A DNA stretch of 64,000 nt from Alligator mississippiensis (GCF_030867095.1 NC_081828.1:204375978-204439977); one strand, 5' to 3'. Shown: positions 49,626 to 62,559, counted from the first letter of the stretch. Notes: a model not told the origin generated them from the letters alone. Translations and numbers: made by a program.

Positions 49626-52600
49626 TAACAGGCTGAAGGGCCCTCCCCTTCCTCCTCCATTTTTTTGTGGGCAAAGGGATTTGCATGCAGTCCATGCAAG
49701 AGGTCCAAAAAGGCCAGGGACACAGCTAAAGTTAGCTCTGTAAGTGCCACTCACCTGACTAGTGGTGGAGTTGGCTTTGGGCCCAGATTTGCATGGACAA
49801 GAAGAGAAACACAGTTGTACTGGAGGTCCTTTGTGATTACAGCATTAATTATTAACATAGTATTAGAGCAGCTAATATTAATGGGTTATACTCTGGGTCA
49901 CTTTGCTAAAAAATTATGGGCTAATTTCTTGTCTGTCTCTTATACTCATTGCACCTGGTTGGACCAGACAATAATCTTACTTACGCTGGGATGAACTGAA
50001 AGCATTGCTGTTGACTTTGCTTATAGCAATAGCACTGGCTCCTGAATCTGACCCTGAAGAATGGTCCCATCTCTAGATGGGAAAAATTCTGCTTGTCTTT
50101 AGTAGAAATGTGAGCTTGGAAATGCGCAGGAGAATGCAGACTTGCAGAAATCAAAGGATAAGATCCAATAGAAGGGGATGGTAGGATAACTGTGCCATTA
50201 TCCAGATACAGTAGACATTTTTAATCCTTTATCATGGGTACAGGACTTTTGTAGGTGTTGTTGCCATTAATTAAATATATGGTAGCAATGAAAAGCCCCA
50301 GTTCAAACTGGGACCTATTTGTGCTAGGTGTTGTACATACATTGCAAAAGGAACAGCCTCCTGGAGGATCCCTTCCTGAGCCTCCCTTCCTGAGGGAACA
50401 ACCCTGGAGAATTTATAATCTAATTTAAAAGCTTGGCTCTACCAAGGATGGAATGAAGTCCAGACTGTTTTAATTATTTTTTTTTACATTACTGGGTATT
50501 ATCAAAGAGCATTACCCATGTATCTCTCACAGTTCTTGCCTATATAAACTTGCATGGAAGTCAATGAGAGTTTGTGTAACTGAAGACTAAATAATAACCA
50601 ATGCTACAAACTTTTAAGATACTGGTGTCCAGAGATAGATAGCTAACTCTGTGTTTTGACATTTAGACAAGTGACCCAATTTTCAGAGATGCTGAATATC
50701 CACAACTCTGGAATGGGTTTCAGAATACTATCAACATGTCCTACAAAAAATAGTCTTTCCCTCAGTCTCCCCAGGGAAAGTTAAACCTGATACAGCCCTG
50801 TAAAGCCACATAGAAAAAAAAATTGTAAACCAAGAATTTACTCAAGGCAAGATTTAAAATGCCCTTGACTGCCTGGTAGGTTTATGACAAAAATACCACA
50901 GAGAGAACCTGCCTGCTTTAGTTTGCTGGCATAGCTCAGGGAAAAAATATGTTTCCTTGAGTACCATCATTAAAGTTTTGCATTCAGACTTTCCACATTT
51001 ATATTTCAGTATTTTATACTAGCATCTGTGTGTATAATTGATAACCTGCTCAAAAAGTCCTTTAATATCAGAAAATTCAGATTTTCTTGTGGTAAGCTTT
51101 AAACAACCAGAAGGAGAGATTGTCATTTGGGATTTTCCTGCAAGACAAAATGGGAAGCAGGGTAAACAGAACAAGCCAAGTACAGTTCTTCTGGTATTAA
51201 TCTATAACAATTCTGTTGGAGTTAGAGCAACAGCTGAATTTGGTCCAAAATGTTGTTTTGTTTGGGAAAATGGATTATGTATCACTGATCAGATATTTGC
51301 TTCTGTGTCTATAGAACATGTTAATTGATATCATAATAGTACATATCACTTTTATAGACATATCACTTTTATACAATGCTGAGGAACTATTTTTTTTGGC
51401 AAACATTAAAGGCTTGATCCTATAATGTGTTAGCAGGCAAAACTCCCACTGAATTACTCCCTATTTAAGGACTATAGGATTTGGCCATACCTAATTAAGC
51501 TCACCATGTGCCAGTGCCAATGACATAGGAAGATACTGCACTGAAATGCAGCCACTGCTGGGGTGGAATGGAGTGGCTAGGTAATGGATCACTGTAATAC
51601 CATAAAACAAATTCAAATAGTAAGTAAACTCCTTGTCCAGTTGTATCTGTAGGGGAAAGGTAGGTCTGAGAAAGGGTGCTTCATAAGAGCATGAGAACTG
51701 CCATTTACTCAGTTAGACCACAGGTCCATCTTGCCCCGTCTCCTGTGTCACACGGTGGCAAAAAAAAGACTTGTCTAGAATCCCTCCCAGTTATACAGTT
51801 GGTCCAATAAAGAGTATCACCTACAAAAATCCTAGCAGAGAACATTATTCTCTGAACTGGAATCTAGATGAGACACCAGGTTTATCTCACCTGTTTAGAC
51901 AAACATCGACACAGGAACTTTGATAACCCCATGTAGTCAGGACCTTGTTTTTAAGTCTCATTTACCTCTGTGTCACATTATGTCCCAATGTCCCTCTACC
52001 AAAGCAATGTGGCATAGATAAGAGGACATGGTAGGGTGAATCTTAGAGGCACATCTTCTTCAACTCAGTCCTGCAGATCTACTGTTAATACTTCCCGACT
52101 GCCCTTCCATGCCACAGAGGGGGAGAGAGATGGGGCTCAAGGTGCCATTCTGGCAGGAGCATGGGGTGCCAGGAGCTATTGTGGGGGTCCTGTCCTCTGC
52201 TCTTCTAAGAGGATCTGCCAGTTTGTGAGCCTGTTCTTTCCAGCCGATGGATTGAAGCCAGACAGACTTCTCAGGAGGGGATCCCATGGAGTTTCCAGTT
52301 CTTTGCCTTCCCAGATAATGAATGATCTGGCTGGATGCTTTTGATTGGTTTGTTCTAAGAATGGGAAATACTGAACATATTTTGCATAACAGAGCATTTT
52401 ATAGCAAGATTTTCCTTTCTTTTTAATGGAAGCAATCTAATACTTGAAATCCAGAATCTCAGCGAGCGTAAATCGAGTAGCTCTGCTGATGTTACTAGTT
52501 CTATGCAAATTTACACCAACTGAAGTTCTGGTTGTCTGTACTAAGAGAAATCCCTGCAGCAAAACAGACCCCTGAGTAACATCAGCCTAACAACAATGAC

Positions 52601-53068
52601 CTCTTTCATAACGTTTTGGATCAAAATTCCTAACTGAATGCTTCATGCCAGGCAATGTATTATAATCTCCACGCTGGTCCCTTTATCTCCATTCAAGCCA
52701 CAATTATGAATGAAATTAAGTATAACAACTAATCTAAGCATTAAATTTTATATTAAAAATATAACCAATAGTAAGCCCCTTCCAGGATGGTTTCAGTCAT
52801 TGCACATGTGCTCCTACGGCTGTTATAAACTCACTGCAGTTGCCTCAGGCTCCTTTAATACCCAAAGTAACCATTATGTAATAATGTGTCTCGTTGTTTA
52901 ATTATTGCCCAGATTGGTATAATTTAACACTTGAGAAATATTTGAAATCAGAAACAATCTTTTTAAAGAAAGCAAAGCTATAACTCAGTTATTACTGAGT
53001 AAGCCAAATGATGCACAGGCTGGTGGAGTAATGAGGCAACACATGTCAGGCCATCCAATAATATGAAC
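49626..53068. other. Intergenic DNA, no gene
   Basis: One reptilian repeat fragment (51681-51765) is recognised. I see nothing else nameable. Confidence 0.45.
51681..51765 (+). mobile_element. Reptilian interspersed repeat fragment
   Basis: CATAAGAGCATGAGAACTGCC, AGTTAGACCACAGGTCCATC and CCGTCTCCTGTGTCACACGGTGGC match a dispersed repeat pattern I know from turtles and crocodilians. The class is uncertain. Confidence 0.6.
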
Positions 53069-53327
53069 TTCTTTGAAATGACTGAAATTCTTGAGACAAG
53101 ATTCTACCCTCACTATTTTCTATGGAAACCCATTAAAAATACTGGGTCACCTGGGTGTCATGGACTGTGTCTACATGAAACGCTACTGCGCAGTTCCTTT
53201 ACTGAAAAGGAAGTAAAATAGCATTGACCTTGTCAGGCAAATCTTGCAATGACATAAATGGGGCCAAAGTTTTCTCCTATATAACTCTGAGAAACCTCAC
53301 TGAATCAATACAATTCTTTGAAATGAC
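53069..53327. mobile_element. 231-bp repeat copy 1 with 14-bp target-site duplication
   Basis: The element at 53083-53313 is flanked by a perfect direct repeat TTCTTTGAAATGAC (53069-53082 and 53314-53327). It is a clear relative of 59573-59793: both contain GATTCTACCCTCACTATTTTCT, GAAAAGGAAGTAAAATAGCA and ATAAATGGGGCCAAAGTTTT in the same order. There is no A-tail and no recognisable pol III box. Confidence 0.85.
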
Positions 53328-55429
53328 ATCAGAAGAGATGCATAAATGCCAGATTATTTGTTTCAAAAGAGATAAAATCCTGTCATCATTACCTATATTT
53401 CCAAAATGAATGATACCCAGATCTGTTCCTTCCTATCACAATATTCCTCATTACAAAAGCAGATTTCAAATGAATGATTGATGCCCGGAAGCATTTAGCA
53501 CAAAACATTTGTCTAATAGGCTGTTTCCTATTGGCTTGCATTTGAAATCCACCCCTTATCTTTAGGGTTTTTTTTTCCCTGGTATGCAGCTCTTGGTTAT
53601 CATAATATGCAAGATAGAAGTATTCTTCCAAAAGATAACTTCAAATAAATGAACAATTTAATTTTCTAGGTAGAGTAAGCCCATAATTAGTTTTGAGAAT
53701 ATCCTACCTTCAGAATAATTCATTGTCTGTCCAGTCCTTTCCTTTGTCAGTCCTTGATACAATACTATAACTCCATAATATGGCTACTTAAATCTCACTC
53801 TAAAATTTACAGAGGAATAAAATATCCACTACAGGAAGTCAGACATGTCCAATCCTCATGGAAAAGTCCTTTTAGGGTTTAGTAGAAATTAAACAAGTCT
53901 GTACAGAAATTATTCTAAAAATATTACAGCAGCGAACAGAGAATTATGCCCTCCTGCACAGTTTAATACGTGCTACCTTACAAATTCCACAAAACGATGA
54001 TCATTCTCTGCAGAATTCAGTAGGACTTTCAACACAGACCAGTTTGCAAGTGTATTGCTCAGAGCTCAGTTCTGCAAAGCTCTGAGCACCGGTTGAGAAA
54101 TACAATACAGCCTCAACTTCAGCTGTTTTCCACAGAAGCTGCAGATGCTGGCACTGCTTCACTGGGTGCCCACCATGCTGGATTAGACTGTGGGATAACC
54201 CAACACTAATCTATTCCTTAAATCATCAGTCATTACAGTACTATACAATAGACACTAAAAATGGCATCTTAAATAGTAATCACCTTCAAGACTATAGTGA
54301 GTGGAATGAAATTTCATGCAGCAAATTTATTCTAACCAAAAAGACTGGGCTCTGAGAAGCCTACATTGAATTTTTTAAATGTATCACCATAAGCTATATA
54401 AACAGAACTGGCTATGAAAGGTGTATCGGAACATGGCAAGAGAATCCAGAAAATGGCTGTCAGTGGGAGAAAGGCATCAGAGTCAAGGCAGATCAATTGT
54501 TTTTGGTAGGATGGAGCTTAAGATGAATATTGTGGAAGATTTACAGCTTAGTGTTTGGGGAAAACTTCATTTCCATTCTTAGCTTGGATAAATCAGCAGT
54601 GCTCCATTGGCTTCCATGGAACTGCACTGATTTACACCCGCTGAGAATTTGGCTGCATGTATTTCATCAAAACAACTCAGCTGGTACACAAGAAAAGACT
54701 AATATTGCAAGATTATTGAAAAGCACAAAAAAGCAACCTCACCCTTCCAGGGAACAAGGAAAAAATATAGCCCTTGTAACATAGTACTTGAATAATCTTT
54801 TCAGTCTTTCCCAAAGGGAAAAGTAGTCTCTTCTACATGAGAAATGCTACATATTTGTATGACTTGGCAGCTCAAGAAAGAGGTTGGAATCACATTTTTT
54901 CAAGAAGTGTGAAAGGGGCTTTTTGTGCAGTGTTCCACCCACTTACTGCGAGATATGCCATGTCAGTGTGGATTTCTGTTCATATCCTATTCTAGCTATT
55001 TTTCCCACATGATAAAGCATCCTCCTATGCCCAATATGAAGGGCTAAATTTCACATGCAGAACCACTGATGCAAAGCCACTGAAATAAATAGGGCTGATT
55101 TTCCTTTCCTTTATATCTGTATCAAGTAATTCCACTGAAGGTAGTAGATGAAATCCTGGCTCCATTGACTTCCATAGCATCAAGATTTGACCCACTAGAG
55201 TTAAGCCAGTTTAAAAATCTATGTGAAGGGAAAGAATCAGGACTCATGAGCCAGATTCTGGTCTTCTTTATAGAGGGGGAAATGTGTACAGCAATAAGTT
55301 CTCTGAATAAAGTGAAGTTACTTCAGCTTTGCAGTGGCATCGATGAGGTCAGACAGCGGTTCAGAGTGAGCACAGCTGGGCTGTACTGATGTTTCTTAGA
55401 GAAGAATTCAGCTTGAAATTAGGTTTCCC

Positions 55430-55800
55430 CTCAGCCTCATGCTCATCACAATCTACATTTCAAAATGTTTATAAATCGCTAAGTTTATTAGACTGTCCTT
55501 TGGGTCATACTGATGAGTTTCATGAAATCTGGATCTCAAACACCACTAAACATAAAATGTAGGAAAGCACACATGGCTCATCAGAATGAACCAACAGCTC
55601 ATGCTAATTACAGCTGAATGCTCAAGGAATTTAGCTTTTTGTACTCACAGGATGTTTGCATATGGACCAGGATTTCTTCAAACAGATCTGTTATTTGAGG
55701 TTAATCAATTATTTGTTCACTTTCTGCATTAATCACAAAAAAAGTTCACTTCAAGTGTTTGATTTCCTGTGCTGGAGCCCTGTTCATTTGGAATAATCAT
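55430..55800. promoter_or_regulatory. Candidate conserved non-coding element
   Basis: This non-repetitive, motif-rich stretch has GCTAATTACAGC (homeodomain core), GTTTGCATATG (POU-like) and GGTTAATCAATTATT. It is a pattern judgement without alignment. Confidence 0.2.
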
Positions 55801-57794
55801 ATGAACTGCATGTCATGTTTCTGCTTCCGAATTAGCGTGTGACTCTTACACCAGGAGAAGGGCTGGAAGGAGCTACTAGGGCTTTTGCTCTCCCAAGATT
55901 AAGCAGAAGGTTAGAAAGAGGTTGCACATAACCAGGATAAAGGAATTTAAAATTTTTCCCTTTCTGGGCCATGCAAGCCTTGCCCAAGGCATCATTCCTA
56001 GGAAAATTAGGCTGCTGCAAAATTTGCTGGCTGGGTGCAGAATTTAAATAGAATTTCCTCTTGTCCCAGTTACACAAAGTGGGACTTGCCTGTCTCCTGT
56101 CACCTACACCCCTGCACATGAGGAGCGATTCTGTTCGTTCCAATGAAATTCACCCTTTCAGAGGAGGATCAGGCCCAGGAACTCTGGGCCTGCCACGTCC
56201 TTCCTGTCAGATATGTGGTCAGAGCCTTGAATGACTTCCCTAATTGCCTCCTATTCCTAGGAACAGCCCTGGGGTTTGGGGACCTTCATTGCTGTGCTAA
56301 GCAGTAGCTCATCCCATATAAAATATACCAGTACTTGTTCTGCTGTGAATAACTGAGGAGGTGCAATTAAAATTTGGGTTTTGTGAGTGTTCCTGTGATT
56401 AAAACTGGATTGCTGAAGTGTTTGCATAAAGCGAATACCAGAAGGTCTGTGAGCATAAGAGAAGCAAAGTCATTTGTAAACTTGAGCAGCTAAGCACATG
56501 TGGAAACATTGTGAGGCATTCACCCAGTTCTGATACTAATATTGAGCAACCAAAGAAATCATCTGCCTTTTAACTGTGAGCAACTTCACTCAAGGATGTT
56601 CACTGCTTTAAACTTTCTGGGTTTGATTCTTCATTCTCCTAGAATGGTTTTATGGTAGTCAAATGTTGCTGACTACAGGGGCATAAGTGTCACACCGTGC
56701 AGAACCATTCCTTTTAGTAACAACACTGCGACTTCAGCGTACAGATTTTAATTTTGCAGTGCGTGGGACCAAGCACATGAAGTACTGAGTGTTTTCCTTT
56801 AAGGCAAGGAGAAACATTAATTCCTGCTGCTCTCTTGAACTCGGGCCCTTTTATTTTATGGTTTTAAAATCATGTGCCCCAAAATGAGAATGTTCAGTGC
56901 ATTGTGAGTGTCCTCCAAGTCATGCTGAGCTCAGGTTTAAGGCACAAGGCATTTGAAGCATCCTGGAAAATGTAAGGGTATGCTCACTGGTAGCTTACAT
57001 TCAAATTAAAGTTTATTTAACTTTGCTTTATTTATTTAGCAAAAACTTGATAAAAAGAGATTGAATAATTTCATATAGTTTTGATGACAAATGTGTTTGG
57101 TCTGTATTCAAACACTCCCCTTCAATGCTCATAGCCCAAACATTCCAGCATCAAGCCAGTGCAAGAGACCCAGTAGGGGAACTAACCATAAGGAAAACTA
57201 TTATCTAAAATGAATGCAGCATTTTTACAAGATAGAAAAGTAGACTAAAGGGATCAGTGGCAAAAAATAAATTAGATTTTAGAAATTCTTGTGGTTTTCA
57301 TAGTCCAAGATGTTATTGATAACATAGACTAAGACATTTGTTTTTATAAAATTACAAAATATGATTTTAAGCCTACCAGTGTGTCTGTAAATAAAAAGAA
57401 ATGCACAGTCCCAGAAATTAAGAAGGGCCTGTTTTCATTCAACTTCAGGCCACAATATTATAATTGTTACAGTTAGTGTTGACAGTCTCCTTGGCGCTAT
57501 GCACAGACACAAAATACTGGTAAGAGTCCCTGGGACCCAAAGAACATAGAAGTAAAAAAAAATCAGTAAGAAGGGAAAGTCCAAAGGAATAAATAGGAGT
57601 TATTTTTACTTTATTTTTTAAAGAATTTTTTTACTAACTTAGTTTTATTAACTCACTTCCTGTGGAAATCATGAAACAATTGAATACTTAGGAGAAACGC
57701 AAATGAGCTAATGTTGTTTTATTATTTATGTACTGAATTTAGAAGGAAAATACAAAAACAGAAAACAAGGGAATGAATAAAGATGCTTAAATTA

Positions 57795-57890
57795 GTGCCA
57801 CAGAAATATGATCCAACAGCCAAGGCACTAACCTGAGCTTGGGGAGGTGGGGGATTGGTTCCCAACTTTGCCACAGATCCATGTGTGTTC
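57795..57890 (+). mobile_element. MIR-like tRNA-related fragment
   Basis: CCAAGGCACTAACCTGAGCTTGGG followed by GGGATTGGTTCCCAACTTTGCCAC fits a diverged MIR 5' part with a B-box-like GGTTCCCA. Confidence 0.4.
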
Positions 57891-59077
57891 ATCTGTGCAG
57901 AGGATGAGTCCCCCATCACTGCCAGCCCAATCACCTCCCATGGGAGCTCAAATCAGGAAGGACTTAATGGAAAAGATAAGTTATCTGCTAGGTCTTACCC
58001 TGCCTTTCCCTTGCCTGTTGATTTGGTACTTTACCATCAGAGGACCTGGGAAGAGATGATGTTCCAGAAGCAACTGAGTTTCCTTTCCACGAGAAAGCAA
58101 TTTTAGAGTCACCACCCAGACCTGGGATATAATCTGACCCAATATTAGTTATGAATGGAAAATGTCAGCTCCATGAAATAAGATGAGGCCTCACTAGAAA
58201 TATAGGAATTGTTTATTAGACATGATTTTTTTAAAGATGAAAACATAACATAGCACACATCAGTGTTTGGGCACCAAATTCCAGGCTTGAGAAGATAAAG
58301 TAATTCTTTGCCCAAGTGATGTATGGGGAGAGGGAAGTAAAATATGAATTCTCCTCCTCAAATGGTTAATAAAATGAATGCTGGCACCCTACCCTTCCCC
58401 AATCAGAGAAAGGAGTTCTTCTATCATCACTACCATAAAATTAAGATAGATCTTCAGCTCTCAACTACTGGCACTGCCCTTCCTCTTTGTCCCCCAAGCC
58501 ACATTAGGGCCAGGATTCTGGCTGGCCTTGCATGGGTTTCTGAGTGTGGTAAGTCATGCAAAGACGCCCTCCCACCACCCCTTCAATGCTCTGTGCGTCT
58601 GCGCAGGGTCTGCCAGGAATCTGATGCAAAGCAGGTGGAGGGACCTCATGCTGCACTATTTCAACAAGTGATCTATCTTTCCCAGAGCCCAGAAAGGGAC
58701 CAGCCAAAGCAACCGTTAACTGCACAGCCCCCCAGGATCCTGTCACTGCAGGTAGTGTCTACAAGCCCCAGTCGGGCCCTCAGTACTACTCTGGGGGAAA
58801 CATTAGTGGGAGGAAAGGGAGTCCAAGCCAAACCTTGACTAGACCTTTGTGAAGTTCTTTTGGACTACATCCTTTTGGCTGACTTCTGGATTTATCAAAT
58901 TTTTCATGGATTTATCATGGCGTTTCCAGAAGCGAATGTGGCAGTAAATGTTTTGTGTCTTCCACAAAACCACACACCTTGGTAAGAATGACCAGCGAGC
59001 ATGAAGCAAAGACCTCCTTCTCCTACTAGTTACATAAGACCTACTCCAGTAAGTTACTCCTGATTTACAAATAAATG

Positions 59078-59249
59078 GCCGCGTCTACATGAGTGGCAGA
59101 CTGCAAGTACTGAATGACTGCGCGCTAACCAGCATTACTGTGCAGTACTGTCCCTACACGGTTTTTTCAGAGGCTGCTGCTCAGTAGCACTGAGCTACTG
59201 TGCAGCAACTCATTGTTACTGCGCAGTATCATGTCATGTAGACATGTCC
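59078..59249. mobile_element. MITE with GTCTACATGA inverted ends
   Basis: The left GGCCGCGTCTACATGA and the right, in reverse, GGACATGTCTACATGA match at 13 of 16 positions. The interior has repeated TACTGCGCAGTA-like palindromes. There is no ORF and no clear target duplication. Confidence 0.75.
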
Positions 59250-59572
59250 TATAGGTAGAAAAATAATTAGTCCCACAGATCTGGGGAAGGTGATTGAAGG
59301 GAAACCAGTATCTTCATTCAGTGAATAGTCTAAGCACTGCTGACCCAAAAAGCTGTCTGCCTTGGCACAAGCATGAATAGCCAAAGCCCACGGTGCTAAA
59401 GGAAAGCAGGGGTTACATATTGCAGCAGCAGCCGCATCTAAACATACACCAAGGGTCGGAAATGAACATTTCATAAGCAGGGTTGAAAAATCAATACATA
59501 TAATGGCTACTAGACAACAGAGCTGAACTAATGAAACACATTGTTTGTTATTGATGAATAAAATCGGTCTAA

Positions 59573-59793
59573 TACTTGACACGATTCTACCCTCACTATT
59601 TTCTGTGGAAACCCATTTAAAACACCTCGGTATCATGGGCCACGTCTACACAACACTCTACTGCGCAGTTGTTCCTTTACTGAAAAGGAAGTAAAATAGC
59701 ACTGACTTTGTCAGGCAAATCATGCAATGACATAAATGGGGCCAAAGTTTTCCCCCACTGAGCTCTGAGAAACCCCACTGAATCATTACATTC
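59573..59793. mobile_element. 231-bp repeat copy 2
   Basis: Same orientation and internal order as copy 1 at 53083-53313, roughly 85% alike by eye. The flanks differ from copy 1 and no target duplication is obvious. Confidence 0.85.
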
Positions 59794-60834
59794 GTTCCTG
59801 GATCTTCTTGCACAAGCAAGAGGGTAAAACTTGCTCCAATATAATTAATGTAAGAGCAAGATATTTGCCTTGCATTTTCTAGCTGAGATCCCTGACCACT
59901 AGTGTCATGTCTTGATCTACAGTCATAACTTTACCCATCCCTACATGCAGCCTTTTTTACTAGGGTGACATGGCAGAAGAGCTTGGTGTAGCTTGAGAAG
60001 AGTCATTCTGTAGTCAGTTAGATGGGCAGGGGCAGATCAGCTATATCAGAGGACATAGCTGATCGTTAATCGCAGCATGTGAACTCTGCTCCCCAGGCCT
60101 CAGGTTTGTTGTCATGAAAAAAACCCAGCCGCACATGGTGACATAGGGATGGGACGGCAGTCACAGCCCTTTGTGGCTGGAGTTGCCTGTCCTGGGTTTG
60201 GCGACAAGGTGCCTTAGCCCCCCTTGCACTAGGCAGGGGCTTGGGGGGCTGACAGGGGAGAGGCAGAGTGTCCCCGCAGCGCTCAGGGCCGGTGGGTGCC
60301 TCCAAACATCCTCCAGGGTGGCAAATCATTTGGGGCCACCTCGGAGCTTGTGAAGCCCTGGCCCGGTGCGTGGGGGCCTGGGCTTCCCTCCTGCAGAGGC
60401 AGGCATCACCTCCGGCCCCACGCATCAGGCCAGCTCCAGCCGCCGCCGCGGGCTCCCCCGCGCAGCCCAGCAAACGCAAGGTGCCCTTCGTGTGGCGGGG
60501 CCGCGGAGCCCTGTTGTTCGGGGAGGCTTTCAGGCTGCGTGAGCACGCGGGGAGGCGCAGCCCCGCGCCCTTTGCCCGCCCCCCTGTCCTCCTGCTGCTG
60601 CTAACCCCCCGGCGGGTTGGCTGCAAAGCACCCAGTGCGGGGCATGTCCTGTCCCCGGGCACTGCGACACCCGTGCTGTGCCGTGCCGTGCCAGGGCTGA
60701 GCCTGCTGACTCGCCCCCCCAAATCCCCGAGGTTTCTGTCTCCAGTGGCACCCAGCTGCCCCCACTCTGTATTTTGGAGGAAGGGGAAGGTGTGAAAAGC
60801 TGAAAGCATCAGCACTACTTTGCCTGAATGCCTG

Positions 60835-60845
60835 CCCCCCCCCCC
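60835..60845. repeat. Poly-C run
   Basis: Eleven consecutive C; possible copy-number error site in assembly. Confidence 0.8.
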
Positions 60846-61411
60846 GGGACGCGGCGGGTACGGCCCATTTCATCGACACTGGGCTTCATTGTCTGCAAAA
60901 TTCATAAGCAATGCACCAGTTGCCAAGCAAGCCCGGGCTGTAGACACTCTCCCAAATAGTTTATTTAAGCGACAAAATTAAAAAACAAAGTAAAAAAATA
61001 AATAAAAAAAAGGAGGGGGGGGGGAGGGAGGGTCCCCTGAAAGGATCTTAAGAGCTGGTGCGGAGGTTATTTAAATTGAATATTTCATTTGTTTTAACGT
61101 GCGATTGCCAAAATAAATAAGGCAGGGAGGAAAGTGGTAGTCAGGAAATTGAATGTGTTTTTGTCTCCAGTGAAGTTTCCCTTGAGTGGTTTCATTTGGA
61201 GGCTGTCTAGCCTCGCAGGCTGTGTCGCTCCCAGACCTCCAGCTTGCGCCGGCGCTGCCCCGGGAGCGGATCCCGGCTCCTCCCGCTCGCTCGGACGGCA
61301 GGGGAAGCACAAACAGTGTATTTGTCATGTCACACGGCCGCCAGAAGAACCAAATATGTCATTTCACAGTCATTATAATGCATGGAGAAAATAGGATTAG
61401 GTCAAAATATC

Positions 61412-61425
61412 AGCAAGGTAAGTAG
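61412..61425 (+). other. Consensus 5' splice site, possible non-coding exon end
   Basis: AGCAAG|GTAAGT is a full match to the vertebrate donor consensus (GT at 61418-61419), about 80-200 bp downstream of a CpG island. No coding frame ends there, so any transcript would be non-coding or have an untranslated first exon. Confidence 0.3.
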
Positions 61426-61668
61426 GATGAATGGCTAGGTTAAATAACTGGTGGCATTGTTTCCAATGATTTTAAATGTTGTTTCCGCCTGATGGTGGGG
61501 TTGTGAAGGCAGTGTTTGTTGGGCCCAAGAGATGCGCGATTGGGAAAGATTTTGGGGGGTATTTGAGCTGAATATAACCTTGCAGAGACGACTTTGACGA
61601 CGGTAATGTGCAATAACCTATTTGCTGCAGACAAACCAGGCTGCAGGCCGGGCCTTTGTTAACTCCTC

Positions 61669-61683
61669 TTGCCCCCTGGTGTT
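61669..61683 (-). promoter_or_regulatory. Candidate CTCF binding site
   Basis: Reads on the minus strand as AACACCAGGGGGCAA, a close match to the CTCF core (CCACCAGGGGGCGC). It lies in CpG-rich unique sequence. Confidence 0.5.
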
Positions 61684-62304
61684 CCCGCCGTGTAAGGACA
61701 AGCGGAGCGGGGGAAACCGGGACCTTGCTTTTTCAGCTGCGATTTCCCCTTTCAGACAAAAAAAGCCAAACCCAAACAAAAATCGAAAGAAAAGTTGGTT
61801 GGAAAAGAAACTCTCAGAACAAAGCAAGGAGCCCGAGATGATTCTGCCCCGTGTCCTACGGGGGAAGGGGAAAGGCAAAAGCATCCGCGAGGTTAGGATG
61901 TAGTCACTTGTGTGTCTGGCGGTTTTGATCTCCTCTCTGCAGGTCCCAGTTTGAGCAGGCGGGATTGGAGGTGTAGCCTTGTTTCGGATCGATCTCTCTC
62001 TTTCCAGGGCGGGAGGAGGTTGAAGCCCGGGCTCAGAGGGAGCATTGCAGACTCGCTGCCTCCTCTGGTTTGAAAGGGGAAGAATGATGAAGTAGCAGAG
62101 GTTGCAAGTCAAGTTTTTCACTGTCGTAGGCGAGGAGCACAACACGTCCGACGACATGTAGAAACGAGCCAAATAGAGAAAACGCGGTCACAAGACAGCC
62201 CCCCAAAATAGCGGAGGTGGAGAAACTTCCCAAACAAGTCACGTTTCGGCAGTGGTGTTTCTAAACAGTCCTGAAATACAGTGTTAAATAATAGGCAATG
62301 GAAG

Positions 62305-62306
<2 letters not shown>

Positions 62307-62340
<34 letters not shown>
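62307..62340. repeat. (ATT)n microsatellite
   Basis: About 11 tandem ATT units. Confidence 0.95.
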
Positions 62341-62559
62341 TGGCGACAACTAAACCTAGCTATTTATTGCGGTGTGTCTGTGGGCATCCTGCTGTCACCC
62401 CCACGCGTTAAACCGCTTTTGCTATCAGCCCTGCTGATAAAATCACTGGAAAAATAATATGTACAGGTTAGGCTGCCACGAAGGGAAGAAATGTGACAGG
62501 GAAGAAGACACAATAACAGTCATCATGGTAGGTACACACGAACCAAGCACCTGATTGTA

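Larger units (their letters stand above)
53328..59077. other. Intergenic DNA, no gene
   Basis: Includes a candidate non-coding element (55430-55800) and a MIR-like remnant (57795-57890). ORFs are random. Confidence 0.5.

Noticed and set aside
60066-60815. 249-codon minus-strand ORF in the right CpG-rich region
   Set aside because: No domain, no splice context and low-complexity content. I could not match it to INSIG1 or any other expected neighbour.
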